Below are positions 49,301 to 63,700 of a stretch of 64,000 nt of DNA, one piece after another. This stretch comes from Petrolisthes cinctipes. Its lineage: Eukaryota > Arthropoda > Malacostraca > Decapoda > Porcellanidae. The stretch spans positions 2,876,001 through 2,940,000 of the forward strand of contig JAWQEG010000279.1 in assembly GCA_033782935.1 (NCBI GenBank), read 5' to 3'. Position numbers and translations under genes: made by a program. Every line of letters begins with the position of its first letter. The stretch's first letter is position 1. The notes under the pieces were generated by a model. That model was not told where the DNA came from, ran no database searches, and was given only the letters and a program-made list of their open reading frames with translations.

Positions 49301-52300
49301 TATGTTTTGAGCATGTATTTTGAAAATACGCTAGCACTGTGTAGGCATGTACAGATTGCTTCTGGGACCCCAAAATATTGAATTTTCGGGTGTTTTGAGC
49401 CTGAATTTGAGATAGAAACGGGTACTGAAGATGCATGCACATATCGACTTTTGTGCACCTAAAAGATCGATTTTCAGTATGTTTTGAGCATGTATTTTGA
49501 AAATACTCTAACACGGAGAAGGCATGTACAGATCGCTTCTGGGACCCCTAAATATCGAATTTTCTGGTGTTTTGGGACTGAATTTGAGATATCGACTTTT
49601 TGGCACCTAAAAGATCGATTTTTAGCATGTTTTTAGCTTATATTTTGAAAATATTCTAGCACTGTACAGATTGCTTCTGGGACCCCAAAATATTGAATTT
49701 TCGGGTGTTTTGAGCCAGAATTTGAGATATAAACGGGTACAGAAGATACATGCACATATTGACTTTGGGCATCTAAAATATCGACTTTCCGCATGTTTTG
49801 GGCCTGTATTTTGAAAATACTCTAACACTGAGTAGGCATGTACAGATTGCTTCTGGGACCCCAAAATATTGAATTTTCGGGTGTTTTGAGCCTTAATTTG
49901 AGATATAAACGGGTACTGAAGATGCATGCAAATATCGACTTTTGTGCACCTAAAAGATCGATTTTCAGTATGTTTTGAGCATGTATTTTGAAAATACTCT
50001 AACACGGAGTAGGCATGTACAGATCGCTTCTGGGACCCCTAAATATCGAATTTTCGGGTGTTTTGATACTGAATTTGAGATATCGACTTTTTGGCACCTA
50101 AAAGATCGATTTTTAGCATGTTTTTAGCCTATATTTTGAAAATATTCTAGCACTGTACAGATTGCTTCTCGGACCCCAAAATATTGAATTTTCGGGTGTT
50201 TTGAGCCTGAATTTGAGATATAAACGGGTACAGAAGATACATGCACATATTGACTTTGGCCACCAAAAATATCGATTTTGAGCATGTTTTGGGCCTGAAT
50301 TTTGAAAATACTCTAACACGGAGTAGGCATGTACAGATCACTTCTGGGACCCCAAAATATCGAATTTTCGGGTGTTTAGGGCCAGAATTTGAGATATAAA
50401 CGGGTACTGAAGATGCATTCACGTATCGACTTTTGTGCACCTAAAAGATCGATTTTCAGTATGTTTTGAGCCTATATTTTGAAAATATTCTAGCACTGTG
50501 TAGGCATGTACAGATTGCTTCTGGGACCCCAAAATATTGAATTTTCGGGTGTTTTTGAGCCTGAATTTAAGATATAAACGGGTACAGAAGATACATGCAC
50601 ATATTGACTTTGGGCACCAAAAATATCGATTTTCAGTATGTTTTGAGCATGTATTTTGAAAATACTCTAACACGGAGAAGGCATGTACAGATCGCTTCTG
50701 GGACCCCTAAATATCGAATTTTCTGGTGTTTTGGGACTGAATTTGAGATATCGACTTTTTGGCACCTAAAAGATCGATTTTTAGCATGTTTTTAGCTTAT
50801 ATTTTGAAAATATTCTAGCACTGTACAGATTGCTTCTGGGACCCCAAAATATTGAATTTTCGGGTGTTTTGAGCCAGAATTTGAGATATAAACAGGTACA
50901 GAAGATACATGCACATATAATATTGACTTTGGGCACCAAAAATATCGATTTTCAGCATGTTTTGGGCCTGAATTTTGAAAATACTCTAACACGGAGTAGG
51001 CATGTACAGATCGCTTCTGGGACCCCAAAATATCGAATTTTCGGGTGTTTAGGGCCAGAATTTGAGATATAAACGGGTACAGAAGATGCATGCACATATC
51101 GACTTTTGGGCACCTAAAAGATCGATTTTCAGTATGTTTTTGGCCTGTATTTTGAAAATACTCTAACACGGAGTAGGCATGTACAGATACCTTCTGGGAC
51201 CTCTAAATATCGAATTTTCGGGTGTTTTGGGACTGAATTTGAGATATCGATTTTTTGGCACCTAAAATGTCGATTTTTAGCATGTTTTTAGCCTATATTT
51301 TGAAAATATTCTAGCACTGTGTAGGCATGTACAGATTGCTTCTGGGACCCCAAAATATTGAATTTTCGGGTGTTTTGAGCCTGAATTTGAGATATAAACG
51401 GGTACAGAAGATACATGCACATATTGACTTTGGGCATCTAAAATATCGACTTTCCGCATGTTTTGGGCCTGTATTTTGAAAATACTCTAACACTGAGTAG
51501 GCATGTACAGATTGCTTCTGGGACCCCAAAATATTGAATTTTCGGGTGTTTTGAGCCTTAATTTGAGATATAAACGGGTACTGAAGATGCATGCAAATAT
51601 CGACTTTTGTGCACCTAAAAGATCGATTTTCAGTATGTTTTGAGCATGTATTTTGAAAATACTCTAACACGGAGTAGGCATGTACAGATCGCTTCTGGGA
51701 CCCCTAAATATCGAATTTTCGGGTGTTTTGATACTGAATTTGAGATATCGACTTTTTGGCACCTAAAAGATCGATTTTTAGCATGTTTTTAGCCTATATT
51801 TTGAAAATATTCTAGCACTGTACAGATTGCTTCTCGGACCCCAAAATATTGAATTTTCGGGTGTTTTGAGCCTGAATTTGAGATATAAACGGGTACAGAA
51901 GATACATGCACATATTGACTTTGGCCACCAAAAATATCGACTTTCAGCATGTTTTGGGCCTGAATTTTGAAAATACTCTAACACGGAGTAGGCATGTACA
52001 GATCACTTCTGGGACCCCAAAATATCGAATTTTCGGGTGTTTAGGGCCAGAATTTGAGATATAAACGGGTACTGAAGATACATGCACATATTGACTTTGG
52101 GCACCAAAAATATCGATTTTCAGCATGTTTTGGGCCTGAATTTTGAAAATACTCTAACACGGAGTAGGCATGTACAGATCGCTTCTGGGACCCCAAAATA
52201 TCGAATTTTCGGGTGTGTAGGGCCAGAATTTGAGATATAAACGGGTACAGAAGATGCATGCACATATCGACTTTTGGGCACCTAAAAGATCGATTTTCAG

Positions 52301-55287
52301 TATGTTTTTGGCCTGTATTTTGAAAATACTCTAACACGGAGTAGGCATGTACAGATACCTTCTTGGACCTCTAAATATCGAATTTTCGGGTGTTTTGGGA
52401 CTGAATTTGAGATATCGATTTTCTGGCACCTAAAATGTCGATTTTTAGCATGTTTTAAGCCTATATTTTGAAAATATTCTAGCACTGTGTAGGCATGTAC
52501 AGATTGCTTCTGGGACCCCAAAATATTGAATTTTCGGGTGTTTTGAGCCTGAATTTGAGATATAAACGTGTACAGAAGATACATGCACATATTGACTTTG
52601 GGCACCAAAAATATCGATTTTCAGCATGTTTTGGGCCTGAATTTTGAAAATACTCTAACATGGAGTAGGCATGTACAGATCGCTTCTGGGACCCCAAAAT
52701 ATCGAATTTTCGGATGTTTAGGGCCAGAATTTGAGATATAAACGGGTACAGAAGATGCATGCACATATCGACTTTTGGGCACCTAAAAGATCGATTTTCA
52801 GTATGTTTTTGGCCTGTATTTTGAAAATACTCTAACACTGAGTAGGCATGTACAGATTGCTTCTGGGACCCCAAAATATTGAATTTTCGGGTGTTTTGAG
52901 CCTGAATTTGAGATATAAACGGGTACTGAAGATGCATGCACATATCGACTTTTGTGCACCTAAAAGATCGATTTTCAGTATGTTTTGAGCATGTATTTTG
53001 AAAATACTCTAACACTGAGTAGGCATGTACAGATCGCTTCTGGGACCCCTAAATATCGAATTTTCGGGTGTTTTGGGACTGAATTTGAGATATCTACTTT
53101 TTGGCACCTAAAAGATCGATTTTTAGCATGTTTTTAGCCTATATTTTGAAAATATTCTAGCACTGTGTAGGCATGTACAGATTGCTTCTGGGACCCCAAA
53201 ATATTGAATTTTCGGGTGTTTTGAGCCTGAATTTGAGATATAAACGGGTACAGAAGATACATGCACATATTGACTTTGGGCATCTAAAATATCGATTTTC
53301 AGCATGTTTTTGGCCTGTATTTTGAAAATACTCTAACACTGAGTAGGCATGTACAGATTGCTTCTGGGACCCCAAAATATTGAATTTTCGGGTGTTTTGA
53401 GCCTGAATTTGAGATAGAAACGGGTACTGAAGATGCATGCACATATCGACTTTTGTGCACCTAAAAGATCGATTTTCAGTATGTTTTGAGCATGTATTTT
53501 GAAAATACTCTAACACGGAGTAGGCATGTACAGATCGCTTCTGGGACCCCTAAATATCGAATTTTCGGGTGTTTTGGGACTGAATTTGAGATATCTACTT
53601 TTTGGCACCTAAAAGATCGATTTTTAGCATGTTTTTTGCATATATTTTGAAAATATTCTAGCACTGAGTAGGCATTTACAGATTGCTTCCGGGACCCCAA
53701 AATATTGAATTTTCTGGTGTTTTGAGCCTGAATTTGAAATATAAACGGGTACAGAAGATACATGCACATATTGACTTTGTGCACCAAAAATATCGATTTT
53801 CAGCATGTTTTGGGCCTGAATTTTGAAAATACTCTAACACGGAGTAGGCATGTACAGATCGCTTCTGGGACCCCAAAATATCGAATTTTCGGGTGTGTAG
53901 GGCCAGAATTTGAGATATAAACGGGTACAGAAGATGCATGCACATATCGACTTTTGGGCACCTAAAAGATCGATTTTCAGTATGTTTTTGGCCTGTATTT
54001 TGAAAATACTCTAACACGGAGTAGGCATGTACAGATACCTTCTTGGACCTCTAAATATCGAATTTTCGGGTGTTTTGGGACTGAATTTGAGATATCGATT
54101 TTCTGGCACCTAAAATGTCGATTTTTAGCATGTTTTAAGCCAATATTTTGAAAATATTCTAACACTGTGTAGGCATGTACAGATTGCTTCTGGGACCCCA
54201 AAATATTGAATTTTCGGGTGTTTTGAGCCTGAATTTGAGATATAAACAGGTACAGAAGATACATGCACATATTGACTTTGGGCACCAAAAATATCGATTT
54301 TCAGCATGTTTTGGGCCTGAATTTTGAAAATACTCTAACACGGAGTAGGCATGTACAGATCGCTTCTGGGACCCCAAAATATTGAATTTTCGGGTGTTTT
54401 GAGCCTGAATTTGATATATAAACGGGTACTGAAGATGCATGCACATATCGACTTTTGTGCACCTAAAGGATCGATTTTCAGTATGTTTTGAGCATGTATT
54501 TTGAAAATACTCTAACACGGAGTAGGCATGTACAGATCGCTTCTGGGACCCCTAAATATCGAATTTTCGGGTGTTTTGGGACTGAATTTGAGATATCGAC
54601 TTTTTGGCACCTAAAAGATCGATTTTTAGCATGTTTTTAGCCTATATTTTGAAAATATTCTAGCACTGTACAGATTGCTTCTGGGACCCCAAAATATTGA
54701 ATTTTCGGGTGTTTAGGGCCTTAATTTGAGATATAAACGGGTACAGAAGATGCATGCACATATCGACTTTTGGGCACCTAAAAGATCGATTTTCAGTATG
54801 TTTTTGGCCTGTATTTTGAAAATACTCTAACACGGAGTAGGCATGTACAGATACCTTCTGGGACCTCTAAATATCGAATTTTAGGGTGTTTTGGGACTGA
54901 ATTTGAGATATCGATTTTTGGGCATCTAAAATATCGATTTTCAGCATGTTTTGGGCCTGAATTTTGAAAATACTCTAACACGGAGTAGGCATGTACAGAT
55001 CGCTTCTGGGACCCCAAAATATCGAATTTTCGGATGTTTAGGGCCAGAATTTGAGATATAAACGGGTACAGAAGATGCATGCACATATCGACTTTTGGGC
55101 ACCTAAAAGATCGATTTTCAGTATGTTTTTGGCCTGTATTTTTAAAAAATACTCTAACACGGAGTAGGCATGTACAGATACCTTCTGGGACCTCTAAATA
55201 TCGAATTTTCGGGTGTTTTGGGACTGAATTTGAAATATCGATTTTGTGGCACCTAAAATGTCGATTTTTAGCATGTTTTTAGCCTAT

Positions 55288-57921
55288 ATTTTGAAAATAT
55301 TCTAGCACTGTGTAGGCATGTACAGATTGCTTCTGGGACCCCAAAATATTGAATTTTCGGATGTTTTGAGCCTGAATTTGAGATATAAACGGGTACAGAA
55401 GATACATGCACATATTGACTTTGGGCATCTAAAATATCGATTTTCAGCATGTTTTTGTCCTGTATTTTGAAAATACTCTAACACTGAGTAGGCATGTACA
55501 GATTGCTTCTGGGACCCCAAAATATTGAATTTTCGGGTGTTTTGAGCCTGAATTTGAGATATAAACGGGTACTGAAGATGCATGCACATATCGACTTTTG
55601 TGCACCTAAAAGATCGATTTTCAGTATGTTTTGAGCATGTATTTTGAAAATACTCTAACACGGAGTAGGCATGTACAGATCGCTTCTGGGACCCCTAAAT
55701 ATCGAATTTTCGGGTGTTTTGGGACTGAATTTGAGATCTCGACTTTTTGGCACCTAAAAGATCGATTTTTAGCATGTTTTTAGCCTATATTTTGAAAATA
55801 TTCTAGCACTGTACAGATTGCTTCTGGCACCCCAATATATTGAATTTTCGGGTGTTTAAGGCCAGAATTTGAGATATAAACGGGTACAGAAGATGCATGC
55901 ACATATCGACTTTTGGGCACCTAAAAGATCGATTTTCAGTATGTTTTTGGCCTGTATCTTGAAAATACTCTAACACGGAGTAGGCATGTACAGATACCTT
56001 CTGGGACCTCTAAATATCGAATTTTCGGGTGTTTTGGGACTGAATTTGAGATATCGATTTTTTGGCACCTAAAATGTCGATTTTTAGCATGTTTTTAGCC
56101 TATATTTTGAAAATATTCTAGCACTGTGTAGGCATGTACAGATTGCTTCTGGGACCCCAAAATATTGAATTTTCGGGTGTTTTGAGCCTGAATTTGAGAT
56201 ATAAACGGGTACAGAAGATACATGCACATATTGACTTTGGGCACAAAAAATATCGATTTTCAGCATGTTTTGGGCCTGAATTTTGAAAATACTCTAACAC
56301 GGAGTAGGCATGTACAGATCGCTTCTGGGACCCCAAAATATCGAATTTTCGGGTGTTTAGGGCCAGAATTTGAGATATAAACGGGTACAGAAGATGCATG
56401 CACATATCGACTTTTGGGCACCTAAAAGATCGATTTTCAGTATGTTTTTTGCCTGTATTTTGAAAATACTCTAACACGGAGTAGGCATGTACAGATACCT
56501 TCTGGGACCTCTAAATATCGAATTTTCGGGGGTTTTGGGACTGAATTTGAGATATCGATTTTTTGGCACCTAAAATGTCGATTTTTAGCATGTTTTTAGC
56601 CTATATTTTGAAAATATTCTAGCACTGTGTAGGCATGTACAGATTGCTTCTGGGACCCCAAAATATTGAATTTTCGGGTGTTTTGAGCCTGAATTTGAGA
56701 TATAAACGGGTACAGAAGATACATGCACATATTGACTTTGGGCATCTAAAATATCGATTTTCAGCATGTTTTTGTCCTGTATTTTGAAAATACTCTAACA
56801 CTGAGTAGGCATGTACAGATTGCTTCTGGGACCCCAAAATATTGAATTTTCGGGTGTTTTGAGCCTGAATTTGAGATATAAACGGGTACTGAAGATGCAT
56901 GCACATATCGACTTTTGTGCACCTAAAAGATCGATTTTCAGTATGTTTTGAGCATGTATTTTGAAAATACTCTAACACGGAGTAGGCATGTACAGATCGC
57001 TTCTGGGACCCCTAAATATCGAATTTTCGGGTGTTTTGGGACTGAATTTGAGATCTCGACTTTTTGGCACCTAAAAGATCGATTTTTAGCATGTTTTTAG
57101 CCTATATTTTGAAAATATTCTAGCACTGTACAGATTGCTTCTGGCACCCCAATATATTGAATTTTCGGGTGTTTAAGGCCAGAATTTGAGATATAAACGG
57201 GTACAGAAGATGCATGCACATATCGACTTTTGGGCACCTAAAAGATCGATTTTCAGTATGTTTTTGGCCTGTATCTTGAAAATACTCTAACACGGAGTAG
57301 GCATGTACAGATACCTTCTGGGACCTCTAAATATCGAATTTTCGGGTGTTTTGGGACTGAATTTGAGATATCGATTTTTTGGCACCTAAAATGTCGATTT
57401 TTAGCATGTTTTTAGCCTATATTTTGAAAATATTCTAGCACTGTGTAGGCATGTACAGATTGCTTCTGGGACCCCAAAATATTGAATTTTCGGGTGTTTT
57501 GAGCCTGAATTTGAGATATAAACGGGTACAGAAGATACATGCACATATTGACTTTGGGCACAAAAAATATCGATTTTCAGCATGTTTTGGGCCTGAATTT
57601 TGAAAATACTCTAACACGGAGTAGGCATGTACAGATCGCTTCTGGGACCCCAAAATATCGAATTTTCGGGTGTTTAGGGCCAGAATTTGAGATATAAACG
57701 GGTACAGAAGATGCATGCACATATCGACTTTTGGGCACCTAAAAGATCGATTTTCAGTATGTTTTTTGCCTGTATTTTGAAAATACTCTAACACGGAGTA
57801 GGCATGTACAGATACCTTCTGGGACCTCTAAATATCGAATTTTCGGGGGTTTTGGGACTGAATTTGAGATATCGATTTTTTGGCACCTAAAATGTCGATT
57901 TTTAGCATGTTTTTAGCCTAT
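55288..57921 (+). repeat. 1,317-bp tandem duplication
   Basis: Copies 55288-56604 and 56605-57921. Each is a 501-bp trimer, a 315-bp dimer with the 10-bp deletion, and a 501-bp trimer. Shared markers are GAGATCTCGAC, CTTCTGGCACCCCAATATATTG, GTTTAAGGCC, GTATCTTGAAAATAC, GGGCACAAAAAATATCG and TTTTTGTCCTG. One visible difference is TTTTCGGATGTTTTGAGCC near 55360 against GGGTG in copy 2. Confidence 0.87.
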
Positions 57922-60731
57922 ATTTTGAAAATATTCTAGCACTGTGTAGGCATGTACAGATTGCTTCTGGGACCCCAAAATATTGAATTTTCGGGTGTTT
58001 TGAGCCTGAATTTGAGATATAAACGGGTACAGAAGATACATGCACATATTGACTTTGAGCATCTAAAATATCGATTTTCATCATGTTTTGGGCCTGTATT
58101 TTGAAAATACTCTAACACTGAGTAGGCATGTACAGATTGCTTCTGGGACCCCAAAATATTGAATTTTCGGGTGTTTTGAGCCTGAATTTGAGATATAAAC
58201 GGGTACTGAAGATGCATGCACATATCGACTTTTGTGCACCTAAAGGATCGATTTTCAGTATGTTTTGAGCATGTATTTTGAAAATACTCTAACACGGAGT
58301 AGGCATGTACAGATCGCTTCTGGGACCCCTAAATATCGAATTTTCGGGTGTTTTGGGACTGAATTTGAGATATCGACTTTTTGGCACCTAAAAGATCGAT
58401 TTTTAGCATGTTTTTAGCCTATATTTTGAAAATATTCTAGCACTGTACAGATTGCTTCTGGGACCCCAAAATATTGAATTTTCGGGTGTTTAGGGCCTGA
58501 ATTTGAGATATAAACGGGTACAGAAGATGCATGCACATATCGACTTTTGTGCACCTAAAAGATCGATTTTCAGTATGTTTTGAGCATGTATTTTGAAAAT
58601 ACTCTAACACGTTGTAGGCATGTACAGATCGCTTCTGGGACCCCTAAATATCGAATTTTCGGGTGTTTTGGGACTGAATTTGAGATATCGACTTTTTGGC
58701 ACGTAAAAGATCGATTTTTAGCATGTTTTTAGCCTATATTTTGAAAATATTCTAGCACTGTACAGATTGCTTCTGGGACCACAAAATATTGATTTTTCGG
58801 GTGTTTTGAGCCTGAATTTGAGATATAAACGGGTACAGAAGATACATGCACATATTGACTTTGGGCATCTAAAATATCGATTTTCAGCATGTTTTGGGCC
58901 TGAATTTTGAAAATACTCTAACACGGAGTAGGCATGTACAGATCGCTTCTGGGACCCCAAAATATCGAATTTTCGGGTGTTTAGGGCCAGAATTTGAGAT
59001 ATAAACGGGTACTGAAGATGCATGCACATATCGACTTTTGGGCACCTAAAAGATCGATTTTCAGTATCTTTTTGGCCTGTATTTTGAAAATACTCTAACA
59101 CGGAGTAGACATGTACAGATACCTTCTGGGACCTCTAAATATCGAATTTTCGGGTGTTTTGGGACTGAATTTGAGATATCGATTTTTTGGCACCTAAAAT
59201 GTCGATATTTAGCATGTTTTTAGCCTATATTTTGAAAATATTCTAGCACTGTGTAGGCATGTACAGATTGCTTCTGGGACCCCAAAATATTGAATTTTCA
59301 GGTGTTTTGAGCCTGCATTTAAGATATAAACGGGTACAGAAGATACATGCACATATTGACTTTGGGCATCTAAAATATCGATTTTCAGCATGTTTTGGGC
59401 TTGTATTTTGAAAATATTCTAGCACTGTGTAGGCATGTACAGATTGCTTCTGGGACCCCAAAATATTGAATTTTCGGGTGTTTTGAGCCTGAATTTAAGA
59501 TATAAACGGGTACTGAAGATGCATGCACATATCGACTTTTGTGCACCTAAAAGATCGATTTTCAGTATGTTTTGAGCATGTATTTTGAAAATACTCTAAC
59601 ACGGAGTAGGCATGTACAGATACCTTCTGGGACCTCTAAATTTCGAATTTTCGGGTGTTTTGGGACTGAATTTGAGATATCGATTTTTTGGCACCTAAAA
59701 TGTCGATGTTTAGCATGTTTTTAGCCTATATTTTGAAAATATTCTAGCACTGTGTAGGCATGTACAGATTGCTTCTGGGACCCCAAAATATTGAATTTTC
59801 GGGTGTTTTGAGCCTGAATTTGAGATATAAACGGGTACAGAAGATACATGCACATATTGACTTTGTGCATCTAAAATATCGATTTTCAGCATGTTTTGGG
59901 CCTGTATTTTGAAAATACTCTAACACTGAGTAGGCATATACAGATCGCTTCTGGGACCCCAAAATATCGAATTTTCGGGTGTTTAGGGCCAGAATTTGAA
60001 ATATAAACGGGTACAGAAGATGCATGCACATATCGACTTTTGGGCACCTAAAAGATCGATTTTCAGTATGTTTTTGGCCTGTATTTTGAAAATACTCTAA
60101 CACGGAGTAGGCATGTACAGATACCTTCTGGCACCTCTAAATATCGAATTTTCGGGTGTTTTGGGACTGAATTTGAAATATCGATTTTTTGGCACCTAAA
60201 ATGTCGATTTTTAGCATGTTTTTAGCCTATATTTTGAAAATATTCTAGCACTGTGTAGGCATGTACAGATTGCTTCTGGTACCCCAAAATATTGAATTTT
60301 CGGGTGTTTTGAGCCTGAATTTGAGATATAAACGGTTACAGAAGATACATGCACATATTGACTTTGGGCATCTAAAATATCGATTTTCTGCATGTTTTTG
60401 GCCTGTATTTTGAAAATACTCTAACACGGAGTAGGCATGTACAGATCGCTTCTGGGACCCCAAAATATCGAATTTTCGGGTGTTTAGGGCCAGAATATGA
60501 GATATAAACGGGTACAGAAGATGCATGCACATATCGACGTTTGGGCACCTAAAAGATCGATTTTCAGTATGTTTTTGGCCTGTATTTTGAAAATACTCTA
60601 ACACGGAGTAGGCATGTACAGATACCTTCTGGGACCTCTAAATATCGAATTTTCGGGTGTTTTGGGACTGAATTTGAGATATCGATTTTTTGGCACCTAA
60701 AATGTCGATTTTTAGCATGTTTTTAGCCTAT
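57421..60731 (+). repeat. 3,311-bp tandem duplication, copy 1
   Basis: Multimer lengths are 501, 501, 315, 491, 501, 501 and 501 bp (20 monomers). All private variants I checked recur 3,311 bp later, including ATTTTCATCATGTTTTGGG, ACACGTTGTAGGC, GCACGTAAAAG, GGACCACAAAATATTG, CAGTATCTTTTTGG, AAATTTCGAATTTT and CTTCTGGTACCCC. Confidence 0.88.
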
Positions 60732-63700
60732 ATTTTGAAAATATTCTAGCACTGTGTAGGCATGTACAGATTGCTTCTGGGACCCCAAAATATTGAATTT
60801 TCGGGTGTTTTGAGCCTGAATTTGAGATATAAACGGGTACAGAAGATACATGCACATATTGACTTTGGGCACAAAAAATATCGATTTTCAGCATGTTTTG
60901 GGCCTGAATTTTGAAAATACTCTAACACGGAGTAGGCATGTACAGATCGCTTCTGGGACCCCAAAATATCGAATTTTCGGGTGTTTAGGGCCAGAATTTG
61001 AGATATAAACGGGTACAGAAGATGCATGCACATATCGACTTTTGGGCACCTAAAAGATCGATTTTCAGTATGTTTTTTGCCTGTATTTTGAAAATACTCT
61101 AACACGGAGTAGGCATGTACAGATACCTTCTGGGACCTCTAAATATCGAATTTTCGGGGGTTTTGGGACTGAATTTGAGATATCGATTTTTTGGCACCTA
61201 AAATGTCGATTTTTAGCATGTTTTTAGCCTATATTTTGAAAATATTCTAGCACTGTGTAGGCATGTACAGATTGCTTCTGGGACCCCAAAATATTGAATT
61301 TTCGGGTGTTTTGAGCCTGAATTTGAGATATAAACGGGTACAGAAGATACATGCACATATTGACTTTGAGCATCTAAAATATCGATTTTCATCATGTTTT
61401 GGGCCTGTATTTTGAAAATACTCTAACACTGAGTAGGCATGTACAGATTGCTTCTGGGACCCCAAAATATTGAATTTTCGGGTGTTTTGAGCCTGAATTT
61501 GAGATATAAACGGGTACTGAAGATGCATGCACATATCGACTTTTGTGCACCTAAAGGATCGATTTTCAGTATGTTTTGAGCATGTATTTTGAAAATACTC
61601 TAACACGGAGTAGGCATGTACAGATCGCTTCTGGGACCCCTAAATATCGAATTTTCGGGTGTTTTGGGACTGAATTTGAGATATCGACTTTTTGGCACCT
61701 AAAAGATCGATTTTTAGCATGTTTTTAGCCTATATTTTGAAAATATTCTAGCACTGTACAGATTGCTTCTGGGACCCCAAAATATTGAATTTTCGGGTGT
61801 TTAGGGCCTGAATTTGAGATATAAACGGGTACAGAAGATGCATGCACATATCGACTTTTGTGCACCTAAAAGATCGATTTTCAGTATGTTTTGAGCATGT
61901 ATTTTGAAAATACTCTAACACGTTGTAGGCATGTACAGATCGCTTCTGGGACCCCTAAATATCGAATTTTCGGGTGTTTTGGGACTGAATTTGAGATATC
62001 GACTTTTTGGCACGTAAAAGATCGATTTTTAGCATGTTTTTAGCCTATATTTTGAAAATATTCTAGCACTGTACAGATTGCTTCTGGGACCACAAAATAT
62101 TGATTTTTCGGGTGTTTTGAGCCTGAATTTGAGATATAAACGGGTACAGAAGATACATGCACATATTGACTTTGGGCATCTAAAATATCGATTTTCAGCA
62201 TGTTTTGGGCCTGAATTTTGAAAATACTCTAACACGGAGTAGGCATGTACAGATCGCTTCTGGGACCCCAAAATATCGAATTTTCGGGTGTTTAGGGCCA
62301 GAATTTGAGATATAAACGGGTACTGAAGATGCATGCACATATCGACTTTTGGGCACCTAAAAGATCGATTTTCAGTATCTTTTTGGCCTGTATTTTGAAA
62401 ATACTCTAACACGGAGTAGACATGTACAGATACCTTCTGGGACCTCTAAATATCGAATTTTCGGGTGTTTTGGGACTGAATTTGAGATATCGATTTTTTG
62501 GCACCTAAAATGTCGATATTTAGCATGTTTTTAGCCTATATTTTGAAAATATTCTAGCACTGTGTAGGCATGTACAGATTGCTTCTGGGACCCCAAAATA
62601 TTGAATTTTCAGGTGTTTTGAGCCTGCATTTAAGATATAAACGGGTACAGAAGATACATGCACATATTGACTTTGGGCATCTAAAATATCGATTTTCAGC
62701 ATGTTTTGGGCTTGTATTTTGAAAATATTCTAGCACTGTGTAGGCATGTACAGATTGCTTCTGGGACCCCAAAATATTGAATTTTCGGGTGTTTTGAGCC
62801 TGAATTTAAGATATAAACGGGTACTGAAGATGCATGCACATATCGACTTTTGTGCACCTAAAAGATCGATTTTCAGTATGTTTTGAGCATGTATTTTGAA
62901 AATACTCTAACACGGAGTAGGCATGTACAGATACCTTCTGGGACCTCTAAATTTCGAATTTTCGGGTGTTTTGGGACTGAATTTGAGATATCGATTTTTT
63001 GGCACCTAAAATGTCGATGTTTAGCATGTTTTTAGCCTATATTTTGAAAATATTCTAGCACTGTGTAGGCATGTACAGATTGCTTCTGGGACCCCAAAAT
63101 ATTGAATTTTCGGGTGTTTTGAGCCTGAATTTGAGATATAAACGGGTACAGAAGATACATGCACATATTGACTTTGTGCATCTAAAATATCGATTTTCAG
63201 CATGTTTTGGGCCTGTATTTTGAAAATACTCTAACACTGAGTAGGCATATACAGATCGCTTCTGGGACCCCAAAATATCGAATTTTCGGGTGTTTAGGGC
63301 CAGAATTTGAAATATAAACGGGTACAGAAGATGCATGCACATATCGACTTTTGGGCACCTAAAAGATCGATTTTCAGTATGTTTTTGGCCTGTATTTTGA
63401 AAATACTCTAACACGGAGTAGGCATGTACAGATACCTTCTGGCACCTCTAAATATCGAATTTTCGGGTGTTTTGGGACTGAATTTGAAATATCGATTTTT
63501 TGGCACCTAAAATGTCGATTTTTAGCATGTTTTTAGCCTATATTTTGAAAATATTCTAGCACTGTGTAGGCATGTACAGATTGCTTCTGGTACCCCAAAA
63601 TATTGAATTTTCGGGTGTTTTGAGCCTGAATTTGAGATATAAACGGTTACAGAAGATACATGCACATATTGACTTTGGGCATCTAAAATATCGATTTTCT

